The notes under the pieces are model-generated. The model made no database searches. It saw nothing but the letters and a program-made list of their open reading frames with translations, and was not told the origin of the DNA. DNA of 64,000 nt from Niebla homalea (lineage: Eukaryota > Ascomycota > Lecanoromycetes > Lecanorales > Ramalinaceae): positions 310,001 to 374,000 of the forward strand of contig JAHGAU010000003.1 in the NCBI GenBank assembly GCA_019925105.1, read 5' to 3'. Of this stretch, positions 12,201 through 21,406 are shown piece by piece; the stretch's first letter is position 1; the number at the start of each line of letters is the position of its first letter. Made by a program: the position numbers and the translations under genes.

Positions 12201-12654
12201 CGAATTGCGATTCCGATATGGTTAAGACGCTCTATGGCTTCTGAAATTGCTTCCAGGTTCTCAATGTTGACAGTGAGATGCTGCGGCCCGTTCGCATGCT
12301 CAACCTCCATCGGGTCGAGAGAATTGTCTGGGTCGAACACTGGCGCTGTCAGTCCTTTCTTATGTATGAGCAGATCTTAGACGCTGTACCGAAGGCCAGG
12401 TTTCTCTCCATGATGGCCATCAGGCGCAGCACCTGCTCTTGGATCTCGACATGATGGCGAAGCCTGCGATCCAGACAGACTTTGGATTCAGCGAAGACGC
12501 CCAAGAACGCGGCCCATGCAGCAAATCGCTGGTTGAGGTCCGAAAGAATTGTTGCCTCATTTGTCTTGCTAACCTCCTTCAGCCTTGCGATTCGTTCCAG
12601 GTACAATCTCTCGCATTCTTCGGCGAGTTCGAAGATCGGCTCCGCGTCCTCCAT
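8831..12654 (-). CDS. NLR-like protein: fungal N-terminal region, C2H2-like fingers, NB-ARC, TPRs
   Basis: Exons 12390-12654, 11634-12345 and 8831-11564 (introns of 44 and 69 nt) give 1,236 aa. Residues 1-240 form a helical fungal N-terminal region. At about 310-430 are Cys/His pairs (CDWCF, CPLCN ... HLHDSHG, CPLCC) like the fingers of fungal acuF-type C2H2 proteins. At about 680 is the Walker A GLGGVGKS, followed by the Walker B region WLMILDNFDD, the RNBS-B-like GSILITTRS and a GLPL-like LEFIPLAIVQAASYI, all typical of NB-ARC. After an acidic linker come TPRs of the KVLGEEH type from about residue 1110. Such STAND proteins act as ligand-triggered oligomeric switches; in fungi they serve allorecognition and immunity. 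The start at 12654 is the first ATG of the frame. The TPR array stops early at 8831 compared with the remnant downstream. It is divergent from the S8 protease gene. Function is inferred from architecture. Confidence 0.85.
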
Positions 12655-12819
12655 GATTTTGAAAAAGCCGCACAAGTCAATGGAGGACTTGAACGTCGCT
12701 CGCAATGGCGTAAAGAGCGGAATGGTAATCGAGAGCTAGCATATCCTGAGTTTAAGCCTTACCCGCTATTTGCTCTCCCTTACCCTCGCTGCTCGCAGGA
12801 CGAAGGTCTCCAGCGATCG
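12655..12819. promoter_or_regulatory. shared 5' intergenic region between the NLR and protease genes
   Basis: Only about 165 bp separate the NLR start codon (12654, minus strand) from the chosen protease start (12820, plus strand), so the two genes probably share a bidirectional promoter. The protease frame stays open upstream into the antisense of NLR exon 1, so a longer protease N-terminus is not excluded. No specific factor site is recognised. Confidence 0.5.
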
Positions 12820-15800
12820 ATGATGCAGCGCCAGCAGCCCGACGAGGATTCTTCAACGAGGCTTCCTACAGAGTCTTTCGGATGGAACTACCTTCAAACC
12901 CTTAAGTCCCAGCTGTTGGGCAGGCTTGCGGGGCTGGTGCGGAGTCGGCGCCCCAGCGACCGACCAAGCAAATTGGATAACGACGCGGCCTTCTTCGAGG
13001 ACGATCTGCGCTACATCCTTACGGCGAATTCTGTGAATGTCCAACTCTCAGAAGAGCGTTATAAGTACATGGACAAGGTGGCGACGAGTCTTCTTGACGT
13101 GCTGAATGACACTGTTAACAGAGATCTCATCGAACTTGAGGAAGACCAAGACCGCTGCAGATCCGAATTGCCTGAGCATTCGAGCTCAAAACCTTACGAC
13201 CCCTATAGGCGCTTGAAGACTATGCTCTGCTTCCTACAGGCCCGTCCCAAAGACAAGTTCAGCCTAGCGACCGGCCCGGAACCCAATTTGTTCAAATTAC
13301 CTCCTGACGGCTATGGAAAGATTGCAAGAAATTACGTGAAAAGTTGGATGAGATTCTTGGACAGCCTGTCTGGTGAAGCAGATATTTCTTCGCTAGGCCT
13401 GCAACACACTACGCTACAGGAGATGGGATTGCCGGCGGAAGAGCGGAGTGGTGACCAGTCAGACTTGTTCGAAAAACGCGCAAGCGTGGTGGTAGATGGA
13501 ATGTTCAAGGAGTTTCGACAGCTCAATTGTGCGAAAGTCGGGATGCATGAGATTCGATTGAAGCTGTCGGGGCTGTACTCAGGTCCGTCCCAACCGGCCC
13601 TCGATCTGTTCATATCTTGTTGTCAGCATGGGACGTCGGATACATGGCATGAGGCTCGGTGCGGTTCATTCCCGTAAGTTGATATTGATCACCTAGAATC
13701 GACACGCCTTGTTCTGACGCAGACGATTCAGAGTTGCGCCTGATAAGACGGGGAAGCAGAGCTTGTGCGCTATAATTCGTCAAGCAATAAGTGAAGATAG
13801 AAAACTCCATCTGCTTGTTGACCAGCAGGGGCTGTTTAATGTCACAAAGCTGATACCAACGGAAGCATCGTCCTATGCCGACTTCAGGAAGGAAACGCTC
13901 ATGGCTCTGATTGAACAAAAGCTTTTCAGTCATACCACTCTGCAGGACATCCGAGGAGGATTAGTGAATAGGAAGGCCGGCGCAGAAGAGAGGGCAAAGA
14001 TCGCGCTCATGCTCGCGAGATCTTTGTTGGATTTCTTCGACGACGAGATCGAACTCGCCTCGCACAGCTGGCTTCCTGAACAGATATTCTTCATCAAACC
14101 CTCCAGCTCCCTGGCGCCCCGAGGTGACATTTATATTTCTCTCAGACCGAGACCGTGTGAGCTCAAACCGGCCGATCTACTTGAAGAGTTTAGGGTTGGA
14201 AATCCTGTCTTGCTTTCATTTGCCAGACTGCTATTGGTGATCGAAATGGGCGAGAAGATAGACATCGAGCTTCATCCGGAGACCACAAAGAATGTATTGG
14301 CTTGGAGAGACTTGTGCAACATCGTCAACGAGAAGAAGCAGAAGGGAGAGAGTGTTCAGTACTTGGAAGCCGTGGAAGGATGTTTGTACCTGTGCAATCA
14401 TCTACAGCAATCTAAGCACCACGTAACCGGCTCTACGGCGAGCAAGGTTTTGAGACAGGCCATTTACCAGAAGGTCATACGGAAGCTCGAAATCATTACG
14501 AACCCTGATAGCGCAAAGCGTAAACGAAAATCCTCGGTATCGGAATACGGACAATCCAAGAAACCATCAATTGCGCAGCCACCTGGGAGAGACTCAGCCA
14601 TAGCTACCCCCAGGCCAGGTATGGACTCCTCAAGGATGTCATCTCCCCATAGACGAGGAGAGCAGAGCAGGACTCCTAAGGATCCAACGCAACAGAGACA
14701 TGGCAAATTCGACGGCCGTTTGTGCGACAGCTCGAAGACAAAGTGAGTTCCTTTTCAACCTGTGGGCGGACACTCGATGACGAGGTTCAGTAATGATGTC
14801 GCACAACCACGTACCTTTAAGAAACTTAACAGGACTTGGAATTCAAGCTTTGAGTTTAAGGAGAGCGATGACGTCGTCAGAATCGCCATACTAGACACGG
14901 GCATTGACCTCCGCCATGAAGACTTTCAAAATATGCGAGCCGTCGCGTTCCGACAGAGGCAACCCGTGTCTGCCCAAGGCGAGACATCTCAAATTGAGCG
15001 GATGCCGATGAAATATCGAAAAAACTTCTGCGGCAACGATGAGAGCGATGTGCAAGATCTCGACGGGCATGGAACTCAAGTGGCGAGCATTATCCTGCAA
15101 CTGGCCCCGAGAGCAGAGCTATGCATTGCTCGTATTTGTGATGGAGACGTTAACCGAGGACTGTCCGAAGGCGGGAAGCAGGCGGTGACCATAGATACTT
15201 ACATACGGCATCCTCGGTCGGAGATTGTCATAAACGTGAGTTTATCTACAGGCGAAGACAGAGCATTTAGAGCTGATTGGCAAGTGCTGCAGGCAATCCG
15301 TTGGGCCATCGAACAAAAGGCTAAGATAATCAACATGTCTTTCGGGTTCGACGAATACGACCCTGAAGTCGATCGAGCGCTCACCCTAGCACGAAGCCAA
15401 GAAATCCTTGTGTTTGCAGCTATGGCGAATGAGGGTATGTATGAGAAGGCGGCGTGGCCAGCTAGAGAGTCCGAGAATGCCATTGGCATTCACTCTTGCG
15501 TGGAGATGGGAAAAACCAGCTCACTATTCACCCCCAAGCCCGTTAGCAGAAATGACAACTTCATGGTCTTGGGCGAGAAGATCATAGCTCACTGGCTGAC
15601 TGATAAGGGGGGAGACTTTCGTCATGTTGAGGGAACCTCATTTGCAACCCCTGTTGCGGTCTCCATAGCGGCGCTGATCCTTGCGTTCACGAATCAAAAA
15701 CGATGTGGAAAGCTCCGGGAAGAAAGTGAAAAGAAGGTGCGCGTCGAGGAATTGGGATGTAACGTGGGCATGAGACGAGTACTGCAGGCCATCAGCGAGA

Positions 15801-15934
15801 CGTCGACGGACGGCTATCTATGGATCAACCCCAAGCTGCTTTGGGCAAATTTCCCGGAGGACGGAGAAGATGACACGATTGAGGCGAGGAGAGAGCATGG
15901 TTGGAAAATAATTCGTAGAGCGCTACAGAGGTGA
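12820..15934 (+). CDS. DUF7580-like / subtilisin (peptidase S8) fusion protein, candidate gasdermin-activating protease
   Basis: Exons 12820-13673, 13723-14742 and 14791-15934 (introns of 49 and 48 nt) give 1,005 aa. Residues 1-290 are helical and unassigned. About 290-520 resembles the fungal DUF7580 module (LPEQIFFI, LLLVIEMGEKI, YLEAVEGCLYL). A basic, Ser-rich linker follows. The C-terminal third is a subtilase with a complete triad: Asp in AILDTGIDL (about 660), His in DGHGTQVAS (about 718) and Ser in GTSFATPVA (about 908), with the oxyanion Asn in AAMANEG. There is no signal peptide or visible propeptide, so the enzyme is probably cytosolic. Its gene converges on a gasdermin-like gene 86 bp away and diverges from an NLR. 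In Podospora the subtilisin HET-Q2 cleaves and activates the gasdermin HET-Q1, and I infer the same job here. The start could also be 12823 or lie further upstream. Confidence 0.85.
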
Positions 15935-16020
15935 GATTGTAATGGTCATTAACTTCATAAGATACGTTGTGTTAGTCACGAAGACTTGACAATGACTCCA
16001 GACACAATTTTGCAATGTGA

Positions 16021-16866
16021 TTAACGTATGGCACCTTGAGTTCGCAATAAAAACATCCCGTGCACCTCCGTATCCTCATCAGCCCAATCATCGAATGCCG
16101 GCACGACATCTTCATTGTTGGGATCCCAATCGTCTTTCCCATCCCTTCCGAACAGAGCCCCCTCGGTCCGATCTCCTCGGTCTTTGACTTTGGTGGAGAT
16201 CTTTTTGTACTCAAACTCCCTCACCCTGTACGCAAAGTCGATCGTGTTCTCCGTCTTGAGCTTGGACCCGCCCTTTGCCGTAGTCCCACGAGACAGTCCG
16301 CCAGCCACTTCCGTGCCGGTTCCCGCCACGGATGCATTGGCAGACAGAGCCACATTCATCTCCTGCGATTGTTCCTCAGACACGACTAGACTTCCAGCCG
16401 TCGCAACTCCCACGATCATGTACAGAGACTTAGACCATGCACAACCCTTCGCACAGGCAGTGATCTCAGGCCTCCCAAGCGCCTTGTCCATGTACGACTT
16501 CGTGGGGATGAAGATCTCGGCGCTGACGTTCATCGCTTCGACGGTAGTCTTGATCTCGTTGTTCGAGCGCCCTTCGGCCTTGAGGCCGGCACTGGAGAGC
16601 GGGGAGTTCGGAGGGACGACTTTGAGGAGGGCACGGGCGTTAGTGGAAAGCTCTGAGTGGATCCCCTGTCGTACGGCGGCCGAGTCATCCATCTTGTCTT
16701 CATTGGGAATCCCGGCCACGCCAGTCTTGCGATTCAGAGATGTCTCTGGCTCCTCTGGATCAGTCAGGATGCTGCCCAAGAAGATGAGCTCGCCCTGTGG
16801 CTTTGGGTAGCGCGCCACGAGCCATTTCTGTTTCCCAGCAAGATGGCCTGGTGGTTGGTTAGGCAT
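16021..16866 (-). CDS. fungal gasdermin-like protein (HET-Q1/RCD-1 type candidate)
   Basis: A single exon of 281 aa, within the size range of fungal gasdermins. Features that suggest the family: an N-terminal LIFLGSILTDPEEP followed by SLN (about 28-45), a central apolar Ala/Gly/Val segment after KSLYM (146-162), and DFAYRVREFEYKK (210-222). After GALFG (236-240) comes a strongly acidic tail of about 42 residues, roughly 4.7 kDa. Known fungal gasdermins form plasma-membrane pores and cause heterokaryon-incompatibility cell death; HET-Q1 is activated by removal of a C-terminal fragment of about 5 kDa. That match, and the convergent subtilisin gene, support the call. No intron, stop or frameshift interrupts it. 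The family call comes from remembered sequence patterns; a profile search or structure model is needed to be certain. Otherwise it would be a conserved fungal protein of unknown function. Confidence 0.72.
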   Translation of the reverse strand: MPNQPPGHLAGKQKWLVARYPKPQGELIFLGSILTDPEEPETSLNRKTGVAGIPNEDKMDDSAAVRQGIHSELSTNARALLKVVPPNSPLSSAGLKAEGRSNNEIKTTVEAMNVSAEIFIPTKSYMDKALGRPEITACAKGCAWSKSLYMIVGVATAGSLVVSEEQSQEMNVALSANASVAGTGTEVAGGLSRGTTAKGGSKLKTENTIDFAYRVREFEYKKISTKVKDRGDRTEGALFGRDGKDDWDPNNEDVVPAFDDWADEDTEVHGMFLLRTQGAIR

Positions 16867-17318
16867 GCCACAGCTATGGTTGGCGGGACTCGGAAAGGGT
16901 TTCCGATTCGATCTACAATTACCGTAGAATCCAAAACATGTGGTACCCGGCGCTAGTCCTTTCTTTTGGTTTTTTTTAGATTAAAATTAAATAGGTTAAA
17001 ATAAGGCTTTTATCTTCTCTTTTCAATATCAAGTTTGCCAAGAGTCCTAAATAGGAAGGAGATATCACTTGACTAAAATCTTGAACTTCAAAGTTTCTCG
17101 AAATCTCAAAACCAAAAAACACTTGCGTGCATTCACCGCACTACAACCTTTCGTGATGATTTCATGACTGGAAATTTGAGAGATTTACCATCGCAATCGA
17201 TCTCTCAAATCTCACACAAAACCGAGTGGTGGTTGGTGATGACCTCACCAAAGGTGTCTTTTGTATGGCCATTTTGCGACCCTTACCTACTGCACCTGCA
17301 CTCTCACCCTTATCCTCA

Positions 17319-17366
17319 CCAAGCCCTTCACCAGGCCCTTCACCAAGCCCTTCATAAAGCCCTTCA
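17319..17366 (+). repeat. 12-bp tandem repeat, four units
   Basis: Four consecutive 12-mers of the form CCAAGCCCTTCA (17319-17330, 17331-17342, 17343-17354, 17355-17366); units 2 and 4 differ by one or two bases. The 12-bp unit keeps frame but no real gene is seen here. Confidence 0.85.
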
Positions 17367-17411
17367 GCAAGAGGTAACGCGCCATGCCCGCATGCCCCCA
17401 CCGCAACAGAT

Positions 17412-17559
17412 CCACAAAAACCGTTATTTGGATGGAGAACCTAAGAGCTGGGCAAGGCCTCCCAGCACATGAAAAGACGCCCGATCCTCATACGGCCCTA
17501 CTGCGATAGGCCCAAAAACACCGTGATTTAGGTAGAGAACCTGAGAGTTGAGTGAGGCC
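17412..17559 (+). repeat. imperfect direct repeat pair about 100 bp apart
   Basis: 17412-17459 and 17511-17559 share the order AAAAAC..CCGT.ATTT.G.T.GAGAACCT.AGAG.TG and end in AGGCC. The copies differ by scattered, mostly transitional changes, as expected of an old duplication inside a decayed element. The origin is not known. Confidence 0.55.
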
Positions 17560-18397
17560 CCTAAACTGCACCCTTATCCTCACGTGCACCCTTACCCTTA
17601 CCTACCTTGATCTCACTACTACATTCACCAGCCTCAATACCAGAGTAAGGGTAATACGGGTGGTAAGTGACGAGGCGGGTGAGGGTGGTGAGGGTTTTGA
17701 GCACTGAAGGTGGTGAGTTGTTAGCGTAGTGAGTGGTAAGGGCGATAATGAGGGTAGTAAGTGGTGAAAGTACCCATACACGAGTAGGTAAATTGTGATA
17801 GTCAAAATCTGGCCTAGTAAATCCCGAGCCGTACCTAGTATGAAAGTATAATTTACCACTCTAAAAGTCTAAATCCAAATATTCCCAATTGTCCTCTTTG
17901 CACCTATGGCCCGCCGTAGGGGGTGTCGAATCTCCCGGCGGGGGAGCATGCTTGCAGCAAGCCTGCAATCACGCACACACACGCTGACCACCCCCCCCTC
18001 CCCAAGAATAATATGCCCCGACGAGATAGGTTGGAACGAGCTCGAAAGGAAATACGAGAACAAAATAAAGAATGAAAGGGGGGGATTTAAAATGCGTGCA
18101 GGCTGGCTGCTTGCTTCATTTGTCCTCTCAGGGGTCATGCAGGCCACAGAGAGAGAGAGGAATCATACAACTAGCATATCGAGAGAGGTTTTGAGTAGGA
18201 AGGATGTTACGCAACTAGTGATGATGATGATGAATCTTATACCAGGAGTGCACACGTCTTCGATGACCATGCAGCTGATGCATCAACATCACCGGGAAAT
18301 GCACTGATTGATTGATTCTGGGGCCATGTGCCACTTGGGGAAGATCCCCCCTCCCCCTCCCCATCCTATAGAGGATATACTATACAACACAATCCAT

Positions 18398-21087
18398 CTA
18401 CGGTAGTAGTAAACCGAAGAGAAGGGATGTCCGCTTCCAATACTCAGCCGCGCTCGTCTTGATCTGCTCGATGGAGCTCTCCTCGAGACGACCCAACTCT
18501 CTGAGAACGGACTCCTGGATTTGCGGAAACTCATCGCCGGCATCGTGTCCTTCACCTTTACCCGTGATCTTAGTCGCACGGTCCAGGTATGAGACGTCGA
18601 AAAGCCTTTGAAGCTTCTTGGACTCCATCACGGATGGATCCAGTGAAATGCCGGATGCGACGCCATTGGCGTGTGCCCCCCTAGACTCGTCGGTGGGCGA
18701 ACCTTCGTCACCATCGGCCTGGCTGTCAAGCTCTTCCGCATCCTTGGCCTGGTCGTCGGTAACAGGACGTTGATCTTTCTTGTCGGGTTCGCCAATCTCA
18801 GCCGCCTTGTCTGGACTATCGGTCTCAGACCCTTCATTCTTGAGTTCTGAGCTAGCATTCATGTTGCCATTGACAGGTCCCTTTCCTGTAGCGGCATTTG
18901 CCTCGCCACTTCCAGCGGTGAGTAACTCGGCAAGCCTCCCGCGCAAGTCACTCTTTATCACCTTGACGGCTTCGGTGCTCCAGATGTCAGTGCCATGTCC
19001 AGCCATTGCATGCACGATCTCCAGTAAGAGACGATAGCACCACGGGGAGGGCAGGACGGGCAATTCGGGATCGCCTTCCCACAACGCCCGTGCTGGGAAT
19101 GTGGGAGATTGAGATACCCGGTCGAGACGTTTGGAGCAGATCTCCAGCGGCGTATCCAATGTCACTCTGGCCAAATTTTCGAATAATGTGGGGATTTCAT
19201 CGCGGCCGAGATCCTGTCCCGGTAGAGTGGCGGGCAAATTTTGGCGAACATGGCGCCAAGTGCGGAGGAGGAATGCTGATTGGGAGGCTCGGTTAGAAGG
19301 GTCCAGGTCAATCGATGTGAGGCTCTCTGTGAAGGAAGCGAATGCCATTTTGAGATCGTGCTGGAGGGCTGCTTCCAAGGTTCGGGGATCGTCCCCACTA
19401 AGCGAAAGCTGTCTCTTCTCGAGGAGGTCATCATCATCTTCATCGCCTCCCTCAATGTCGTCGTCCCATTGGTGAGCCCTGGCCTCTTTGATGATGTTCT
19501 CCAAACTTTCGACGTTACGTAACCATGAGTCATAGGCAGTAACGATACGCTGTATTGCCAGAGTCTTTCCAGTGGACAGGTCTACGACTTTGGTTCTAAA
19601 AGCTTTGCCACTATTCGCCGTCCCAACGGAGGTCATCTCCGGAGACCACAAGGACGGGAGTACGTCTGTCACGCCGGGCTGCCAAGTACGAATGGTAGAT
19701 ACAACAATATCTCTGACCTCTTTCAGTGACTGACAGATCCTCCGGTTGAGAAGGACTGCTTGATCTTTGAATACTGCTCTAAGCCCGTCCAGCACCTCAG
19801 CGGAGTTGATTCCCTGAGAATGCCGGTGTTGAGACAACCAGAGCTCCAGTATCTCAATACGTAGCTTCATGATCTGTTTCGGGTCGTTGATATCCTGGAT
19901 CTTAACCTTCAAGCGCTCAAGGAAAGACTTGATTGCGGTGCTCGCCCACTGCTTGAGCATTTGGTCCGCTTTTAGCCTGTTCAGATCATCATGCCGCACA
20001 TATGGGGTAAAGGATTTGATGTCATCCCCTATTCCACGTTCATAGATATCAAGGTTTAGTTCCTCTAACTCTAGTATGTCCTGTGACTTGAAGATGGGCA
20101 CAGCCTTCATGCCTTGCAATGCAGACGGTAGTTGACCTGGCCCAACGGCGCGTGTATCTCGCAAAGTCTGTATGTAGAGCCGCAACGCTGCCGACATGCT
20201 CCCATAATGTTCAGCAGTATTGTTGGTCATGGTAGTGCTCATGCTTTCATTCATCGCCTCGAGCCTTAGATGCTGGAAATGTCTCAAGACGTCTGTAGCT
20301 GTCGAGCTCGTTGCCAACGAAAACGCGCACATTGCTTCGACCAGCTCCTCCTTCTGTACCCCTACACGCTTGAAGCATCGATCCATCTTGCCAAGGAGTC
20401 TCCTTCTGAGCGTAGCGAGTCTATCCTTTAATTTTTCAAGGTATGGTGGTGGGTTCGGCCGTTTCGACAGCTTTGTGTACAGTAAGCGGGAGAGGACGAG
20501 TACGCGCGATGCCAGCAGCAAGGATTCCTCATTCTTGAGCAAAGAGGCTATGGCATCGGGGCAGCTGCGAAGAACGGCCAGCTGGGATGTGAATGCAAGT
20601 CGAGCATTATCTGCCAGATGGTCCTTTCAGTCGTGTTTCACGCAGAGGGGGGACCATGTATCCTACCATTAGCTGAAACATGCGCATTCCACGCCTGCAG
20701 GTTGGCATTCTTCCTCTCGATAAGCCTTGTATTGCACTTGGTCCCAATATCGCCCATCAATGTCTCCACACGGCGCATCTTCCCATCCATCTCGATGATG
20801 GACTCCGCGGTGCCCAGTAGATCGCGGTAGCTCGCACTGCATTTCCATCAATCGTCAGCCCGCCCCCCCCAATACAATCATGTGAAGATTGGAACCAGAA
20901 GAAAAGGCACTTGAGGAAGTCTTGACTGGACTATTGCGGCATACCCTACCAACGTCCGTAGCTTCTCCTTGTTCGCCTCAACATCTCGGCGGAGCTGCTT
21001 CTCCATCCCCCGCACGTTGGGGATAGCGTATGCGAAAGCGTCCTCCCATGACGAGAAGGTCCTGGGTTCTGGGCCTTCTGGCGCCAT
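18398..21087 (-). CDS. cog1: COG complex subunit 1 (Golgi tethering)
   Basis: Exons 20945-21087, 20667-20836 and 18398-20610 (introns of 108 and 56 nt) give 841 aa. The N-terminus carries the family block WEDAFAYAIPNVRGMEKQL, then LVG/ASYRDLLGTAESIIEM spliced across intron 1, and KMRRVETLMGDIGTKCNTRL. The rest is long and helical, with an acidic disordered insert near residues 660-760. COG1 belongs to lobe A of the eight-subunit conserved oligomeric Golgi complex, which tethers intra-Golgi retrograde vesicles and keeps glycosyltransferases in place. It lies upstream of and in tandem with GPI13 on the minus strand, 319 bp apart, but fungal nuclear genes are monocistronic, so this is just proximity. 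The start at 21087 gives a normal family N-terminus. Confidence 0.9.
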
Positions 21088-21406
21088 GGGAAAGTACTAT
21101 TCTTTCAAGGAGCGAGCGTTGATGTGAAGGAAAAAAAGCTTTCGAGGTGTCGTCAAAAATGGCCCAAATAGGTAAGCGTGGCTCTGAAAGTACTCGGGGA
21201 AACCTCATGAATTAGGTTCAGTCGATATCATATTGATCTATGCTTTAATATAGACTTTTTCAAGATATGGTGAAGGAGTAATCCTTTCTGTATGTATCCA
21301 ATTTCTCTAGCCACTTCCTATCTACACTGTGAGCTCTCCAAATCAACCTAGCCTTTTTGCAGCCGTACCCAATTCTGTCTCAGCATGTTCAAAGTTTTTA
21401 CAGAAT
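21088..21406. other. short intergenic region between gpi13 and cog1
   Basis: About 320 bp holding the cog1 promoter and the gpi13 3' end. It is AT-rich around 21210-21300. No gene or repeat is seen. Confidence 0.5.

Larger units (their letters stand above)
16867..18397. other. 1.5-kb gene-free, low-complexity region next to the gasdermin-like gene
   Basis: No supported gene is seen. From about 16960 to 17130 it is AT-rich (TTTTTTTTAGATTAAAATTAAATAGG-like composition). It then contains short repeats rich in CCCTTCACC/CCCTTA on one strand and GGTGAGG/GGTGGTGAG on the other up to about 17790. It looks like decayed repeat or mobile DNA, but I see no transposase, integrase or terminal repeats. 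Downstream, 17900-18397 has polypurine and poly-C runs. Confidence 0.45.

Noticed and set aside
8831..12654. calling the whole NLR a pseudogene
   Set aside because: All signature motifs and splice sites up to the first stop are intact over 1,236 codons; only the terminal TPR units are lost.
16115..16810. 231-codon plus-strand frame
   Set aside because: Antisense shadow of the gasdermin-like gene, whose own frame has the protein-like features.
17580..17660. CCCTTA-type words as interstitial telomere repeats
   Set aside because: They read TAAGGG, not the TTAGGG (CCCTAA) unit of filamentous fungi, and only two units are in tandem.
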